The notes under the pieces are model-generated. The model saw only the letters and a list, made by a program, of their open reading frames with translations, did not search any database and had not been told where the DNA came from. Position numbers and translations under genes: made by a program. Below, one piece after another: positions 49,978-59,100 of a stretch of DNA of 64,000 nt. How positions within the stretch are numbered: position 1 is the first letter of the stretch; each line of letters opens with the position of its first letter. The stretch comes from Microbacterium trichothecenolyticum (GTDB lineage Bacteria > Actinomycetota > Actinomycetes > Actinomycetales > Microbacteriaceae). The stretch is from the NCBI RefSeq assembly GCF_030818955.1, contig NZ_JAUTBF010000001.1:3671271-3735270 (forward strand), read 5' to 3'.

Positions 49978-50616
49978 ATGAGCGATTCCCCGCGCGAGTT
50001 CCACAAGCCGGTGCGGCGACCTGCCGAGCTGTTCGACCGTCTGTTCTCGGCCGAAGACCCGGCCGAGGTGTCGCGCGTGGCGCACAGCACCGCGCAGGCC
50101 CTGCTCTCGCGGGTACGTGCAGACCCGACGGTCGACGTCGTCGAACGCCTGGTCGCTTTCACCGACGATCACGGCATCGACGACATCGCCGAGCTGTGGT
50201 CGCGTTCGCCGGCTCGCTCACTCCCGGGCGCGCTGTGGCGGCTGTACCTGCTGCAGCTGATGATCCACGACGACGCAGCGACCGCGGCCCTGCTGTACGA
50301 GCGTGGACGCGTCGAGATGACGACGGTCGATCCCGTGGTGGCCGGGGCGCCGGCCCCCGCCGGACCGGAAGAACTGGTGCAGCTGATCGACACGATCCTC
50401 CGGGGGCTCTTCGAGGGCGATTTCGCCGTCGCCCTCGATCGTGCCGCGGCGTTCTGCCGCGTTCAGGCGGCCGGCTCCACCCACCTCGCCGACGACTACG
50501 AGAACACCGAGTCGGAGCGGGCGACGGCATTGACCACGCGGGCGCTGCGCCTGTCGACGTACGCCGACGACCTCGCGGCCGCGGCATCGTTGTGGCGCCG
50601 AGACGCACTGTCCTGA
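49978..50616 (+). CDS. hypothetical helical protein
   Basis: A 212-residue acidic helical protein with no membrane helix (HKPVRRPAELFDRLFSAED, ALWRLYLLQLMIHDDAA). It is a familiar type of unnamed protein in Microbacteriaceae, but I know of no function. ATG at 49978. It is separate from the rskA gene by 49 bp. Confidence 0.55.
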   Translation: MSDSPREFHKPVRRPAELFDRLFSAEDPAEVSRVAHSTAQALLSRVRADPTVDVVERLVAFTDDHGIDDIAELWSRSPARSLPGALWRLYLLQLMIHDDAATAALLYERGRVEMTTVDPVVAGAPAPAGPEELVQLIDTILRGLFEGDFAVALDRAAAFCRVQAAGSTHLADDYENTESERATALTTRALRLSTYADDLAAAASLWRRDALS

Positions 50617-50727
50617 GGCGCTTCCCGGGCGGCGATCGACCCGCGGGACGCTGCGTCGGCAGAACTGCCGCTGACTCCCCGTGGTGGGCGCCCGCGTGAG
50701 GGCGGCGCACAGACGACCTGCGAAAAG

Positions 50728-50825
50728 AAAAGCGCCGGACCGCAGAACGCCTCTCGGCGCAAGGCCGCTCATAGCGGCAGAAGATGGAGCCCGGGGTTAC
50801 TGCGGCCCGGCTAGAAGAGTGTAAC
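50728..50825 (-). ncRNA. possible small RNA or leader with three hairpins
   Basis: On the minus strand three stem-loops follow each other: one near 50788-50815 (GCCGGG...CCCGGGC), one GCCGCT-atg-AGCGGC at 50764-50778, and a long one GCGCCG...CGGCGC that ends in TTTTCTTTT at about 50722-50735. A T-rich end after a stem is the pattern of a rho-independent terminator. No coding frame fits. The region could be a small RNA or an untranslated leader. The identification is weak. Confidence 0.3.
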
Positions 50826-50906
50826 AAGCGACCCCGCGACACATTCCCTCCGCGTCCCCCGTTGACACGGCCCGGGCGTGTCGGTGCCTCGGCGTAGGCT
50901 CGCTGC

Positions 50907-51791
50907 ATGGCTTGGCGCTCCGCTGTCTCGATCGACCCCGTGGCATCCGACGATCGGAGGACGGACTTCGCCGACACGATCACGATGATCGACCCCGGGG
51001 CGCCCGCGGTCCTCATCGGAGATCTGAGCGCGCAGCGCGGCGACGGCATCTTCGAGTCGCTGGGCGTCGTCGACGGGCACGTGCAAGAGGTGGGCCCGCA
51101 CCTCGCGCGTCTCGCGCATTCCGCCGGCCTCTGCGACTTGCCGGCACCGAACCTCGCCCAGTGGCGGGCCGCCATCGAGCGGATCGCCGTCGAGGCCGGC
51201 CCCGGCGAGAACGTCATCAAGCTCATCCTCAGTCGCGGTCTCGACCAGGGGCCCGCCCCCACCGCGTGGGTCACCCTGGCCACGGCGCCCGACAGCGCGC
51301 GCGCTCGTCGCGACGGCGTGCGCGTCGTCACCCTGGACCGGGGATACACCCTCGACGTTCCCGCGCGCGCTCCGTGGCTGCTGCTGGGGGCCAAGACCCT
51401 GTCGTACGCCACGAACATGGCCGCCATCCGCGAGGCGCACCGCCGCGGTGCCGACGACGCCGTCTTCGCGACCAGTGATGGTTTCGTGCTCGAGGCGCCC
51501 ACGGCATCCGTGGTCTTGCGTGTCGGTGACCGCTTCGTGACGCCGGCGCCGCAGGCCGGCATCCTGCACGGCACGACGCAGCTGAGCCTGTTCGCCCACC
51601 TCGAGACCCGCGGTTTCGATACCGCATACGAGAACGTGCCGATCGCCGACCTCGAGACCGCGGATGCCGCGTGGCTCCTGTCGAGCGTGCGGCTGGCGGC
51701 CCCGATCGCGAGCGTCGACGGCCGCGACAAGAGCATCGACCGGGCGCTCACCGCCGAGATCAACGCCTACTTGCTCGCTCCCCGCGACTGA
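50907..51791 (+). CDS. pabC: class IV aminotransferase, probable aminodeoxychorismate lyase
   Basis: A 294-residue PLP enzyme of fold type IV. The Schiff-base Lys is in LLGAKTLSYATNMAA, followed by GADDAVFATSDGFVLEAPTASV, and the front region carries AQRGDGIFESLGVVDG. Aminodeoxychorismate lyases, D-amino acid transaminases and branched-chain aminotransferases share these marks; the length and the short loop favour PabC, which makes 4-aminobenzoate for folate. The start ATG at 50907 has CTCGCTGC upstream, a weak site. Its stop is followed by a strong terminator. Confidence 0.72.
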   Translation: MAWRSAVSIDPVASDDRRTDFADTITMIDPGAPAVLIGDLSAQRGDGIFESLGVVDGHVQEVGPHLARLAHSAGLCDLPAPNLAQWRAAIERIAVEAGPGENVIKLILSRGLDQGPAPTAWVTLATAPDSARARRDGVRVVTLDRGYTLDVPARAPWLLLGAKTLSYATNMAAIREAHRRGADDAVFATSDGFVLEAPTASVVLRVGDRFVTPAPQAGILHGTTQLSLFAHLETRGFDTAYENVPIADLETADAAWLLSSVRLAAPIASVDGRDKSIDRALTAEINAYLLAPRD

Positions 51792-51799
51792 CGCGGGAA

Positions 51800-51833
51800 C
51801 CACGAAGGCCCCGCCGGGGCGGGGCCTTCGTGG
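51800..51833. terminator. bidirectional terminator between pabC and pstB
   Basis: A perfect 15- to 16-bp stem (CACGAAGGCCCCGCC with its complement) lies between two convergent genes, 9 bp from each stop codon. It is well placed to end both transcripts. Confidence 0.85.
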
Positions 51834-51842
51834 GGGAGCGGC

Positions 51843-52622
51843 TTATCCGAAGCGGCCGGAGACGTAGTCCTCGGTGGCCTGCACCGACGGTGCGGTGAAG
51901 ATCGCCGAGGTGTCGTTGTACTCGATGAGCTTGCCGGGCTTGCCGGTGCCGGCGATGTTGAAGAACGCCGTCTTGTCGCTGACGCGCGAGGCCTGCTGCA
52001 TGTTGTGGGTCACGATCACGATCGTGTAGTCGTTCTTCAGCTCCGAGATGAGCTCCTCGATCGCGAAGGTCGAGATGGGGTCGAGCGCCGAGCAGGGCTC
52101 GTCCATCAGCAGCACGTCGGGAGAGACGGCGATCGCGCGGGCGATGCACAGACGCTGCTGCTGACCACCGGACAGGCCGCCGCCGGGCTTGTCGAGACGG
52201 TCCTTGACCTCGTTCCAGAGGTTCGCGCCCTGCAGCGACTTCTCGACGAGGGCGTCGGCGTCGCTCTTGGCCATGCGCTTGTCGTTGAGCTTCGCGCCGG
52301 CCAGCACGTTCTCGCGGATCGACATCGTGGGGAACGGGTTCGGGCGCTGGAAGACCATGCCGACGTGGCGACGCACCAGCACCGGGTCGACGCCCGGTCC
52401 GTAGAGGTCGTCGCCGTCGATGAGCACGCGCCCCTCGACCCGGCCGCCGGGGATCACCTCGTGCATGCGGTTGAGGGTGCGCAGGAACGTGGACTTGCCG
52501 CAGCCCGACGGACCGATGAAGGCGGTGACCGAGCGGGGCTCGATGTCGATGGAGACGCCCTCGACCGCGAGGAAGTCGCTGTAGTAGACGTTGAGGTCCT
52601 GGACCTCGATGCTCTTGGACAC
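51843..52622 (-). CDS. pstB: phosphate ABC transporter ATPase PstB
   Basis: A 259-residue ATPase. It has [36 protein letters not shown] (in parts, Walker A), [14 protein letters not shown], the signature [16 protein letters not shown], Walker [17 protein letters not shown] and the H-loop [13 protein letters not shown]. The length and motif order fit PstB precisely. It is the last gene of the pstSCAB operon, 18 bp after pstA. Confidence 0.96.
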   Translation of the reverse strand: MSKSIEVQDLNVYYSDFLAVEGVSIDIEPRSVTAFIGPSGCGKSTFLRTLNRMHEVIPGGRVEGRVLIDGDDLYGPGVDPVLVRRHVGMVFQRPNPFPTMSIRENVLAGAKLNDKRMAKSDADALVEKSLQGANLWNEVKDRLDKPGGGLSGGQQQRLCIARAIAVSPDVLLMDEPCSALDPISTFAIEELISELKNDYTIVIVTHNMQQASRVSDKTAFFNIAGTGKPGKLIEYNDTSAIFTAPSVQATEDYVSGRFG

Positions 52623-52640
52623 GGGAGTGCCTTTCCTCGC

Positions 52641-53723
52641 TCAGCGGGACTTCGGCGCGAACACGGCCGCGACGACCCGGGCGATCAGGTTGAAGATGAC
52701 GACGAGGACGACCAGCAGGAATGCCGCACCCCAGGCCTGGGCCTGAGAGGCGTCGATGTCCTGGCCGGGGAAGCTGTACGCGGTGTAGGCCATGACGGGG
52801 AGGGTCTGCATCGGGCCCTCGAACGGATTGGCGTTGAAATTGTCGGTGAAGCTCGCGGCGATGAAGATCGGCGCCGTCTCACCGACCACGCGAGCCACCG
52901 CGAGGACCACGCCGGTGATGATGCCCGAAGCCGCGGTGCGCAGCACGACCTTGACGATCGTCGCCGACCGGGGCACGCCGAGCGCGAGAGAGGCCTCGCG
53001 GAGGTCGGCCGGAACCAGGCGCAGCATCTCCTCGGTGGAGCGGATGACGATAGGGATCATCAGCACGCACAGGGCGATGGATGCCGAGAACCCGCTGAAC
53101 GCCTTGGGTCCGACGATCAGGCTGAACAGCGAGAACGCGAACAGACCGGCAACGATCGAGGGGATACCCGTCATCACGTCGACGAGGAAGGTGATCGCAC
53201 GCCGCAGCGGATTGCTCGGCTGGGCGTACTCGACGAGGTAGACGGCTGCCAGGATGCCGATCGGCACCGAGATGAGCGCGGCGATGCCCGTGATGATGAG
53301 CGTTCCCGCGATCGCCTGCCACGCGCCGGCGGTGGCGACGACCTCGAGGGTGTTCGGATCGAACGAGGTGCCCCCCACCTGCGTGATGAATTGCCAGTTG
53401 ACCACCGCGAGGCCCTTGGACACGACCGTGTACAGGGTCGACACGAGGGGTGCGACGGCGAGCAGGAAGGCGACGGTGACGAGGCCGCGCACGACCCGGT
53501 CGACGGCCTTGCGACGGTTCTCGACGATCGAGGAGCCGATGCCGATCGCGATCAGGTACACCAGGGCCGAGAAGATCAGCCAGGTGGCGACGTTGAACTC
53601 GCCCATGATCAGTTGCAGCGCGGCGATCACGACGGCGACGCCGGCGAGCAGCGCGGGCTCGATGAACCGCGGGAGTCGGCCGCTCGTCAGCGCGAGCGGA
53701 GCGGAGGGAGCGGAGGCGGTCAC
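52641..53723 (-). CDS. pstA: phosphate ABC transporter permease PstA
   Basis: A 360-residue permease with eight helices, longer than usual because of an N-terminal pair (LLAGVAVVIAALQLIMGEF and LIFSALVYLIAIGIGSS). The PstA-type loop EMLRLVPADLREASLALGVPR and GVVLAVARVVGETAPIF are present. It overlaps pstC by ATGA (53720-53723). Confidence 0.94.
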   Translation of the reverse strand: MTASAPSAPLALTSGRLPRFIEPALLAGVAVVIAALQLIMGEFNVATWLIFSALVYLIAIGIGSSIVENRRKAVDRVVRGLVTVAFLLAVAPLVSTLYTVVSKGLAVVNWQFITQVGGTSFDPNTLEVVATAGAWQAIAGTLIITGIAALISVPIGILAAVYLVEYAQPSNPLRRAITFLVDVMTGIPSIVAGLFAFSLFSLIVGPKAFSGFSASIALCVLMIPIVIRSTEEMLRLVPADLREASLALGVPRSATIVKVVLRTAASGIITGVVLAVARVVGETAPIFIAASFTDNFNANPFEGPMQTLPVMAYTAYSFPGQDIDASQAQAWGAAFLLVVLVVIFNLIARVVAAVFAPKSR

Positions 53724-54739
53724 GAGCGCTTTCCCTTCTTGCGGCCCTTGGCGCCCGGGCCCGTCGCGGCGATGATGTAGCGCGCGAACATGTTGACCGC
53801 GAGCGAGACGACGAACAGCATCAGGCCCGTACCGATCAGGGCGGAACGCTGCAGGTCGGTGGCGATGGGGAAGTTCAGCGCGATATTGGCGGCGATCGTC
53901 TGGGAGTTGTACCCGTCGGTCAGCAGCAGCACCGAGTAGATGAGGCTGGGCGAGATGATGAGCGCGATCGCCATCGTCTCACCGAGCGCGCGCCCCAGGC
54001 CCAGGAGCGTCGCCGACACCATGCCGCTGCGGGCGTAGGGGAAGACGGCCAGGCGGATCATCTCCCACCGCGTGGCGCCGAGGGCGAGAGCGGCTTCCTC
54101 GTGCAGGCGCGGGGTCTGCAGGAAGATCTCGCGGGTGATCGACGTCACGATCGGCAGGATCATGACAGCGAGCACCACACCACCGGTGAACATCGTCGAA
54201 CCGGTCGTCGACACCGGGCCCTGGAACAGCGGGATCCAGCCGAGGTATTCGTTGAGGAAGTCGCTCACGGGCAGCAGCAGGGGGCGCATCACGATGATGC
54301 CCCAGAGGCCGAACACGATCGAGGGGACCGCGGCCAGCAGGTCGACGATGTAGCCGAGGGCTCCCGCGACCTTGCGCGGAGCGTAGTGCGAGATGAACAG
54401 GGCGATGCCGATGGCGACGGGGGCACCGATGACCATGGCGATCAGGGCGGCCCAGATGCTGCCGAACAGCAGCGGTCCGACGTAATCCCAGAAGTTCGTC
54501 CACGCCCCGTTCTGGTAACCGGCGAGGTCGCCCTCGCTCCAGTTGGCCGTGATGGCCGGCAGGCCTCGCAGGATCAGGAAGATCGCGACGCCGGCCAGGA
54601 TGAGCATGATCGACACGGCCGCCGTGGTCGACAGGCCGAGGAAGACGGTGTCGCCGACGCGGCGCGTGCCGACGATGCTCGATCGGGGCGCCGGCGGGGA
54701 CGACGGGGCGGTCTCTGTGTCAGCGACGGTGTCAGTCAC
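53720..54739 (-). CDS. pstC: phosphate ABC transporter permease PstC
   Basis: A 339-residue permease with six helices. It has LGLSTTAAVSIMLILAGVAIFL near the front, LFISHYAPRKVAGALGYI and the loop REIFLQTPRLHEEAALALGATRWEM, with GRALGETMAIALI closing. The GTG at 54739 was chosen because GAGG lies six bases upstream. A GTG at 54760 would add seven residues. Its stop overlaps the pstA start. Confidence 0.93.
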   Translation of the reverse strand: MTDTVADTETAPSSPPAPRSSIVGTRRVGDTVFLGLSTTAAVSIMLILAGVAIFLILRGLPAITANWSEGDLAGYQNGAWTNFWDYVGPLLFGSIWAALIAMVIGAPVAIGIALFISHYAPRKVAGALGYIVDLLAAVPSIVFGLWGIIVMRPLLLPVSDFLNEYLGWIPLFQGPVSTTGSTMFTGGVVLAVMILPIVTSITREIFLQTPRLHEEAALALGATRWEMIRLAVFPYARSGMVSATLLGLGRALGETMAIALIISPSLIYSVLLLTDGYNSQTIAANIALNFPIATDLQRSALIGTGLMLFVVSLAVNMFARYIIAATGPGAKGRKKGKRS

Positions 54740-54841
54740 GTGGGACCTCACGCTCGGCACGGGTCATGGGGTGCTCCTCGGTCGGGTGTTCTGTGAGGAT
54801 TCGGCTCAGCGGAACGCCCGATCGTGATCGATCGCTCCGAT

Positions 54842-54885
54842 CAGCCCGGCCCGGCCCGCACGGAGCGTGCGAGCCGGGCCGAGTC
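54842..54885 (-). terminator. hairpin between pstS and pstC
   Basis: A stem formed by CCGGC-CGCAC and GTGCG-GCCGG with a small bulge lies 10 bp past the pstS stop. Such hairpins between pstS and pstC often act as partial terminators that raise the binding protein level over the membrane parts. Confidence 0.55.
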
Positions 54886-54895
54886 CGACAGATGT

Positions 54896-56023
54896 TTACT
54901 TGATGGCCGAGAGGGTCTTGGCGGCAGCCGAGAGGACCGAGTCGGGCAGCGGGGCCGAACCGGCGTTCTTCGCCGCGACCTGCTGACCGAGGGTGCTCGT
55001 GACGAAGCCGAGGTACGACTTCACCAGCTCGGACTGCTTGGTGTCCTTGAACGTCGAGCAGGTGATGGCGTACGACACCAGCGGGATCGGGTAGGTCTCG
55101 GCGGTGAGCTTGGAGTAGTCGAACTTCTTCGACAGGTCGCCCGGAACGCCGTTGCTGGCATCGACGGCGGCGAGCTCGAACGTCTTCGACACGGCCTCGG
55201 CGCTGTAGGGCAGCGCGGTGCCGTCCTGGATGACCGCGACCGACTTCAGGTCGCCGATGGCCGAGTGGTCGGCGTAGCCGATGGTGCCGGAGCCGGCCTT
55301 GACGGCCTCGACGACGCCGGAGCCGCCCTTCTGCTTCGAGACGTTGCCCTCGACCGGCCAGTCCTTGCCCGCGGGGAAGGACCAGACCGACGACTGCGTC
55401 GCCGCGAGGTAGTTGGTGAAGTTCTGCGTGGTGCCCGAGCCGTCCGAGCGGGCGACGGTCGTGATGGCGCCGGCGGGGAGCGCGGTGCCGTTGTCGGCGG
55501 TGATGGCCGGGTCGGACCAGTCGGTGATCTGCAGCGCGAAGATCTTGGCGATCGTCTCACCCGAGAGCTTCAGCGAGCTGACACCGGGGATGTTGAAGAT
55601 GATCGCGACGCCGTCGAGGTAGACGGGGATGTTGACGCCGCCCTCGGTGCACAGCGCCTTCGACTGCGAGGTCTGGTCGGCGTTCAGCGGCGAGTCGGAG
55701 CCGGCGAAGTCGTACGCGCCGCTCAGGAAGTTGGTGACACCGCCGCCGGAGCCCTGCGACTTGTCGTAGTTGATCGTGACGCCCTTCGCCTGGGCGTTGT
55801 AGGCGCTGGTCCACGCGGCCTGCGCGTTGGACTGGGCGCTCGAGCCTCCGGCGGTGATCGTGCCCGAGAGGTTGGGGTCGATCGTGAACGCCACATCGGC
55901 GGACGTGGGGGAGGCCGAGGTGCCGGCGGCACCACCGGAGCCCGAGGGGCCGGCGCAGCCGGCGAGGGTCAGGGAGGCCACGGCGGCCACGGTGCCCAGC
56001 TGGGCGAGTCGGGAGATCTTCAC
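54896..56023 (-). CDS. pstS: phosphate-binding lipoprotein PstS
   Basis: A 375-residue lipoprotein. The lipobox is ASLTLAGCAG, Cys at about residue 24. The PBP domain has the phosphate-binding signature TITAGGSSAQSNAQAAW, NYDKSQGSGGGVTNFLSG, DFAGSDSPL, and RSDGSGTTQNFTNYL, with DGVAIIFNIPG between. The GTG at 56023 is chosen because AAGGATT lies 9 bp upstream; an in-frame ATG at 56041 would add six residues. It is first in the operon and divergent from a large synthetase gene; a PHO box lies in the gap. Confidence 0.95.
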   Translation of the reverse strand: MKISRLAQLGTVAAVASLTLAGCAGPSGSGGAAGTSASPTSADVAFTIDPNLSGTITAGGSSAQSNAQAAWTSAYNAQAKGVTINYDKSQGSGGGVTNFLSGAYDFAGSDSPLNADQTSQSKALCTEGGVNIPVYLDGVAIIFNIPGVSSLKLSGETIAKIFALQITDWSDPAITADNGTALPAGAITTVARSDGSGTTQNFTNYLAATQSSVWSFPAGKDWPVEGNVSKQKGGSGVVEAVKAGSGTIGYADHSAIGDLKSVAVIQDGTALPYSAEAVSKTFELAAVDASNGVPGDLSKKFDYSKLTAETYPIPLVSYAITCSTFKDTKQSELVKSYLGFVTSTLGQQVAAKNAGSAPLPDSVLSAAAKTLSAIK

Positions 56024-56110
56024 GAGGTGAATCCTTCGCATGTCGGGAACAGGAACCCGGTGCAGGGTTCGTCGTGAACGGTAAACAGCGACTCTTAAGA
56101 GACTGCGCTG

Positions 56111-56132
56111 CGTGGGTGAACGGCAGGTGAAC
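56111..56132 (-). promoter_or_regulatory. PHO box (PhoP binding site) upstream of pstS
   Basis: On the minus strand two 11-bp units, GTTCACCTGCC and GTTCACCCACG, lie in direct repeat. They match the actinobacterial PhoP consensus of 11-bp direct repeats starting GTTCACC. Transcription of pstS under phosphate limitation is expected from here. A single further GTTCACC at 56173-56179 lies on the plus strand just before the divergent gene. Confidence 0.75.
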
Positions 56133-56182
56133 CGGGGTGGCCTGTCCGGGGTGTTTTCCTGGGCGTTGTACTGTTCACCCCC

Positions 56183-59100
56183 GTGACGACTCCTGCCCCC
56201 GCTGCACAGGCTCCGCTCGACCGACGTGCTGCCGCGGCGCCCGCGCGCACGCTCATCGATCTGCTCGCCGACGTCGCCGCACGGCATCCGGAAGCCTCCG
56301 CGATCGACGACGGCTCGGGAGCCCTCAGCTACCGCGAGCTGCTCGCTCGCGTGTGGCGCACGGCTGCGGCCCTGCACGAGGCGGGTGTTCGTCGCGGCGA
56401 CCGTGTGGGTGTGCGGATGCCGTCGGGCTCGAAAGAGCTGTACGTGTCGATCCTGGCGGTCATGGCCGCCGGCGCCGCGTACGTGCCGGTGGATGCCGAC
56501 GACCCCGACGAGCGCGCACGGCTGGTGTTCGCAGAGGCGGCGGTGAAGGGCATCGTCGCGGGCGACGGCGAGTTCATCGCCGCGGACGATTGCCTCGTCC
56601 GTCTCTACGACGGCGACGCTCCGCACCCGAGTACGAACGCGGTACCCGTGGTGGCACCGCCCACGGTCGAGGACGACGCCTGGATCATCTTCACCTCGGG
56701 CTCGACGGGCGTGCCGAAGGGGGTGGCGGTCACGCACCGCTGCGCCGCGGCGTTCGTGGAGGCGGAGGCGCGCATCTTCCTGCGGGACGAGCCGCTGGGC
56801 CCCGGCGACCGCGTGCTCGCCGGTCTCTCGGTGGCGTTCGACGCCTCGTGCGAGGAGATGTGGCTGGCGTGGGGGCACGGCGCATGCCTCGTGCCCGCGC
56901 CCCGCTCGCTCGTACGCTCGGGCGAGGACCTCGCGCCCTGGCTCCTTCGCCAGGGCATCACGGTCGTGTCGACCGTGCCCACGCTCGCGGCGATGTGGCC
57001 CGCCGACTCGATCGAGAACGTGCGCCTGCTCATCTTCGGTGGCGAGGCGTGCCCGCCCGAACTGGCCGCTCGTCTGGTGGCCGACGGGCGCGAGGTCTGG
57101 AACACCTACGGACCCACCGAGGCCACCGTCGTCGCGTGCGCCGCCCCGCTCGATGGCACACTGCCGGTGCGCATCGGCCTGCCCTTGGACGGCTGGGCCC
57201 TGGCGGTCGTGGATGCCGAGGGCCGGCCCGTCGCCGAGGGCGAAGTGGGCGAGCTCATCATCGGCGGCGTCGGACTGGCGCGGTATCTCGACCCCGCGAA
57301 GGATGCCGAGAAGTACGCGCCCATGCCGACTCTCGGTTGGGAACGCGCCTACCGTTCCGGCGACCTCGTGCGCTTCGAGCCCGAGGGCCTGGTGTTCCAG
57401 GGGCGCGCCGACGACCAGGTCAAGGTGGGTGGTCGGCGCATCGAGCTGGGCGAGGTCGAGTCCGCCCTGCAAGACCTGGCCGGGGTGAGCGCGGCGACCG
57501 TCGCGGTGCGCACCACCGGGGCAGGGGTTCCCGTGCTCGTGGGCTACCTCGTGATGGACGAAGGCGTCGAGCTCGACCGTGCCGCGGCGCGCACCGCCCT
57601 CGCGCAACGCCTCCCGGCGGCGACCATCCCGTTGCTCGGCGTCGTCGATGCTCTGCCGGTGCGCACGTCGGGCAAGGTCGACCGTGCCGCACTGCCGTGG
57701 CCGCTGCCGGGTGCCGATATGCCGGCCGCGACCGACTTCTCGGCCGACGAGGCCTGGTTGGCCGCGCAGTGGCAGGCCGTACTGGGCCTTCCCGTCACCG
57801 AGCGCAAGGCCGACTTCTTCGACCTCGGCGGCGGCTCCCTCGCCGCCGCGCAGCTCGTCTCGCGCATCCGCGCACGCGTGCCCGAGTTCTCGGTCGCCGA
57901 CATCTACGACGTCCCGCGCCTGGGAGCGATGGCCAAGGCGCTCGGTCCCCAGCTGGCCGACGAGACGCCCGCGCAGTTCCACCGCCCTGCCCCGACGCCG
58001 CGCACGACCCAGTGGGCGCAGACGCTTCTCGGTGCCCCGCTCTTCGTGCTCGCGGGTGTGCGATGGCTGCTGTACCTGCTCACCGCCTCGGCGATCCTGC
58101 GGCTCCTGCCGGGTTTCGAGGTGCTGCCGTCTGTCCCGTGGCCGGTGCTGGTGGTCGGGCTGCTGCTGTTCGCGACGCCGTTCGGACGCATGGCGATCGC
58201 CGTGGCATCCGCTCGTCTCCTTCTCGCGGGCGTGCGGCCGGGCGACTACCCGCGCGGGGGTTGGGTGCACGTCCGGCTCTGGCTGGCCGAGCAGATCGCC
58301 GACCAGGTGGATGCCGTGGGCCTGGCCGGAGCGCCGTGGGTGTCGTACTACGCCCGGGCGCTCGGTGCGCGCATCGGTCGCAACGTCGACCTGCACGCCC
58401 TGCCGCCTGTCACGGGCATGCTCGTCGTCGGCGACGGCGCCTCGATCGAGCCCGAGGTCGATCTGACGGGGTACTGGATCGACGGTGACCTCGTGCGCAT
58501 CGGCGAGGTGCGCATCGGGGCCGATGCCACCGTCGGGGCGCGCTCGACCCTGGCGCCGGGAACCCGCATCGGGCGCCGCGCCGAGATCGCCCCCGGCTCC
58601 GCGGTGTTCGGCCGGGTGAAGGCCGACCAATCGTGGGCCGGGTCGCCCGCCGTCCGCGTCGGAGGCACGGCGAAGGGGTGGCCGATGGAGCGTCCGCCCG
58701 CGCCCACCCGCTGGTTGTGGGCCTACGCGGCCTCGGCCGTCGTGCTCGCCCTGCTGCCGCTGGCCGCGTTCACCGTGGGCGGGCTGGTCATCGCCCAGGG
58801 CATCCGCGGGGCGGGATCGCTCGCCGAAGCCGCGGGGTGGGCCTTCGCCTGGCTCGTCCCGGCCGTCGCGGTCACGGGCCTCGTGTTCGCGGCATCCGTG
58901 GTCCTTCTCGTGCGCGTGCTCTCACTCGGGCTGAGGGAGGGGACCCACCCGGTGCGCAGCCGTGTCGCGTGGCAGGCGTGGAGCATCGAGAGGCTTCTGG
59001 ATGCCGCCCGCACCATCCTCTTCCCGCTGTACTCGTCGCTGTTCACCCCCGTCTGGCTGCGATTGCTCGGTGCCGAGGTGGGCCGTGACGTCGAGGCATC

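Noticed and set aside
54896..58630. A 1244-residue minus-strand frame that includes PstS
   Set aside because: Everything upstream of the lipobox is the antisense shadow of the Pls-like gene. The signal peptide and ribosome binding site place the start at 56023.
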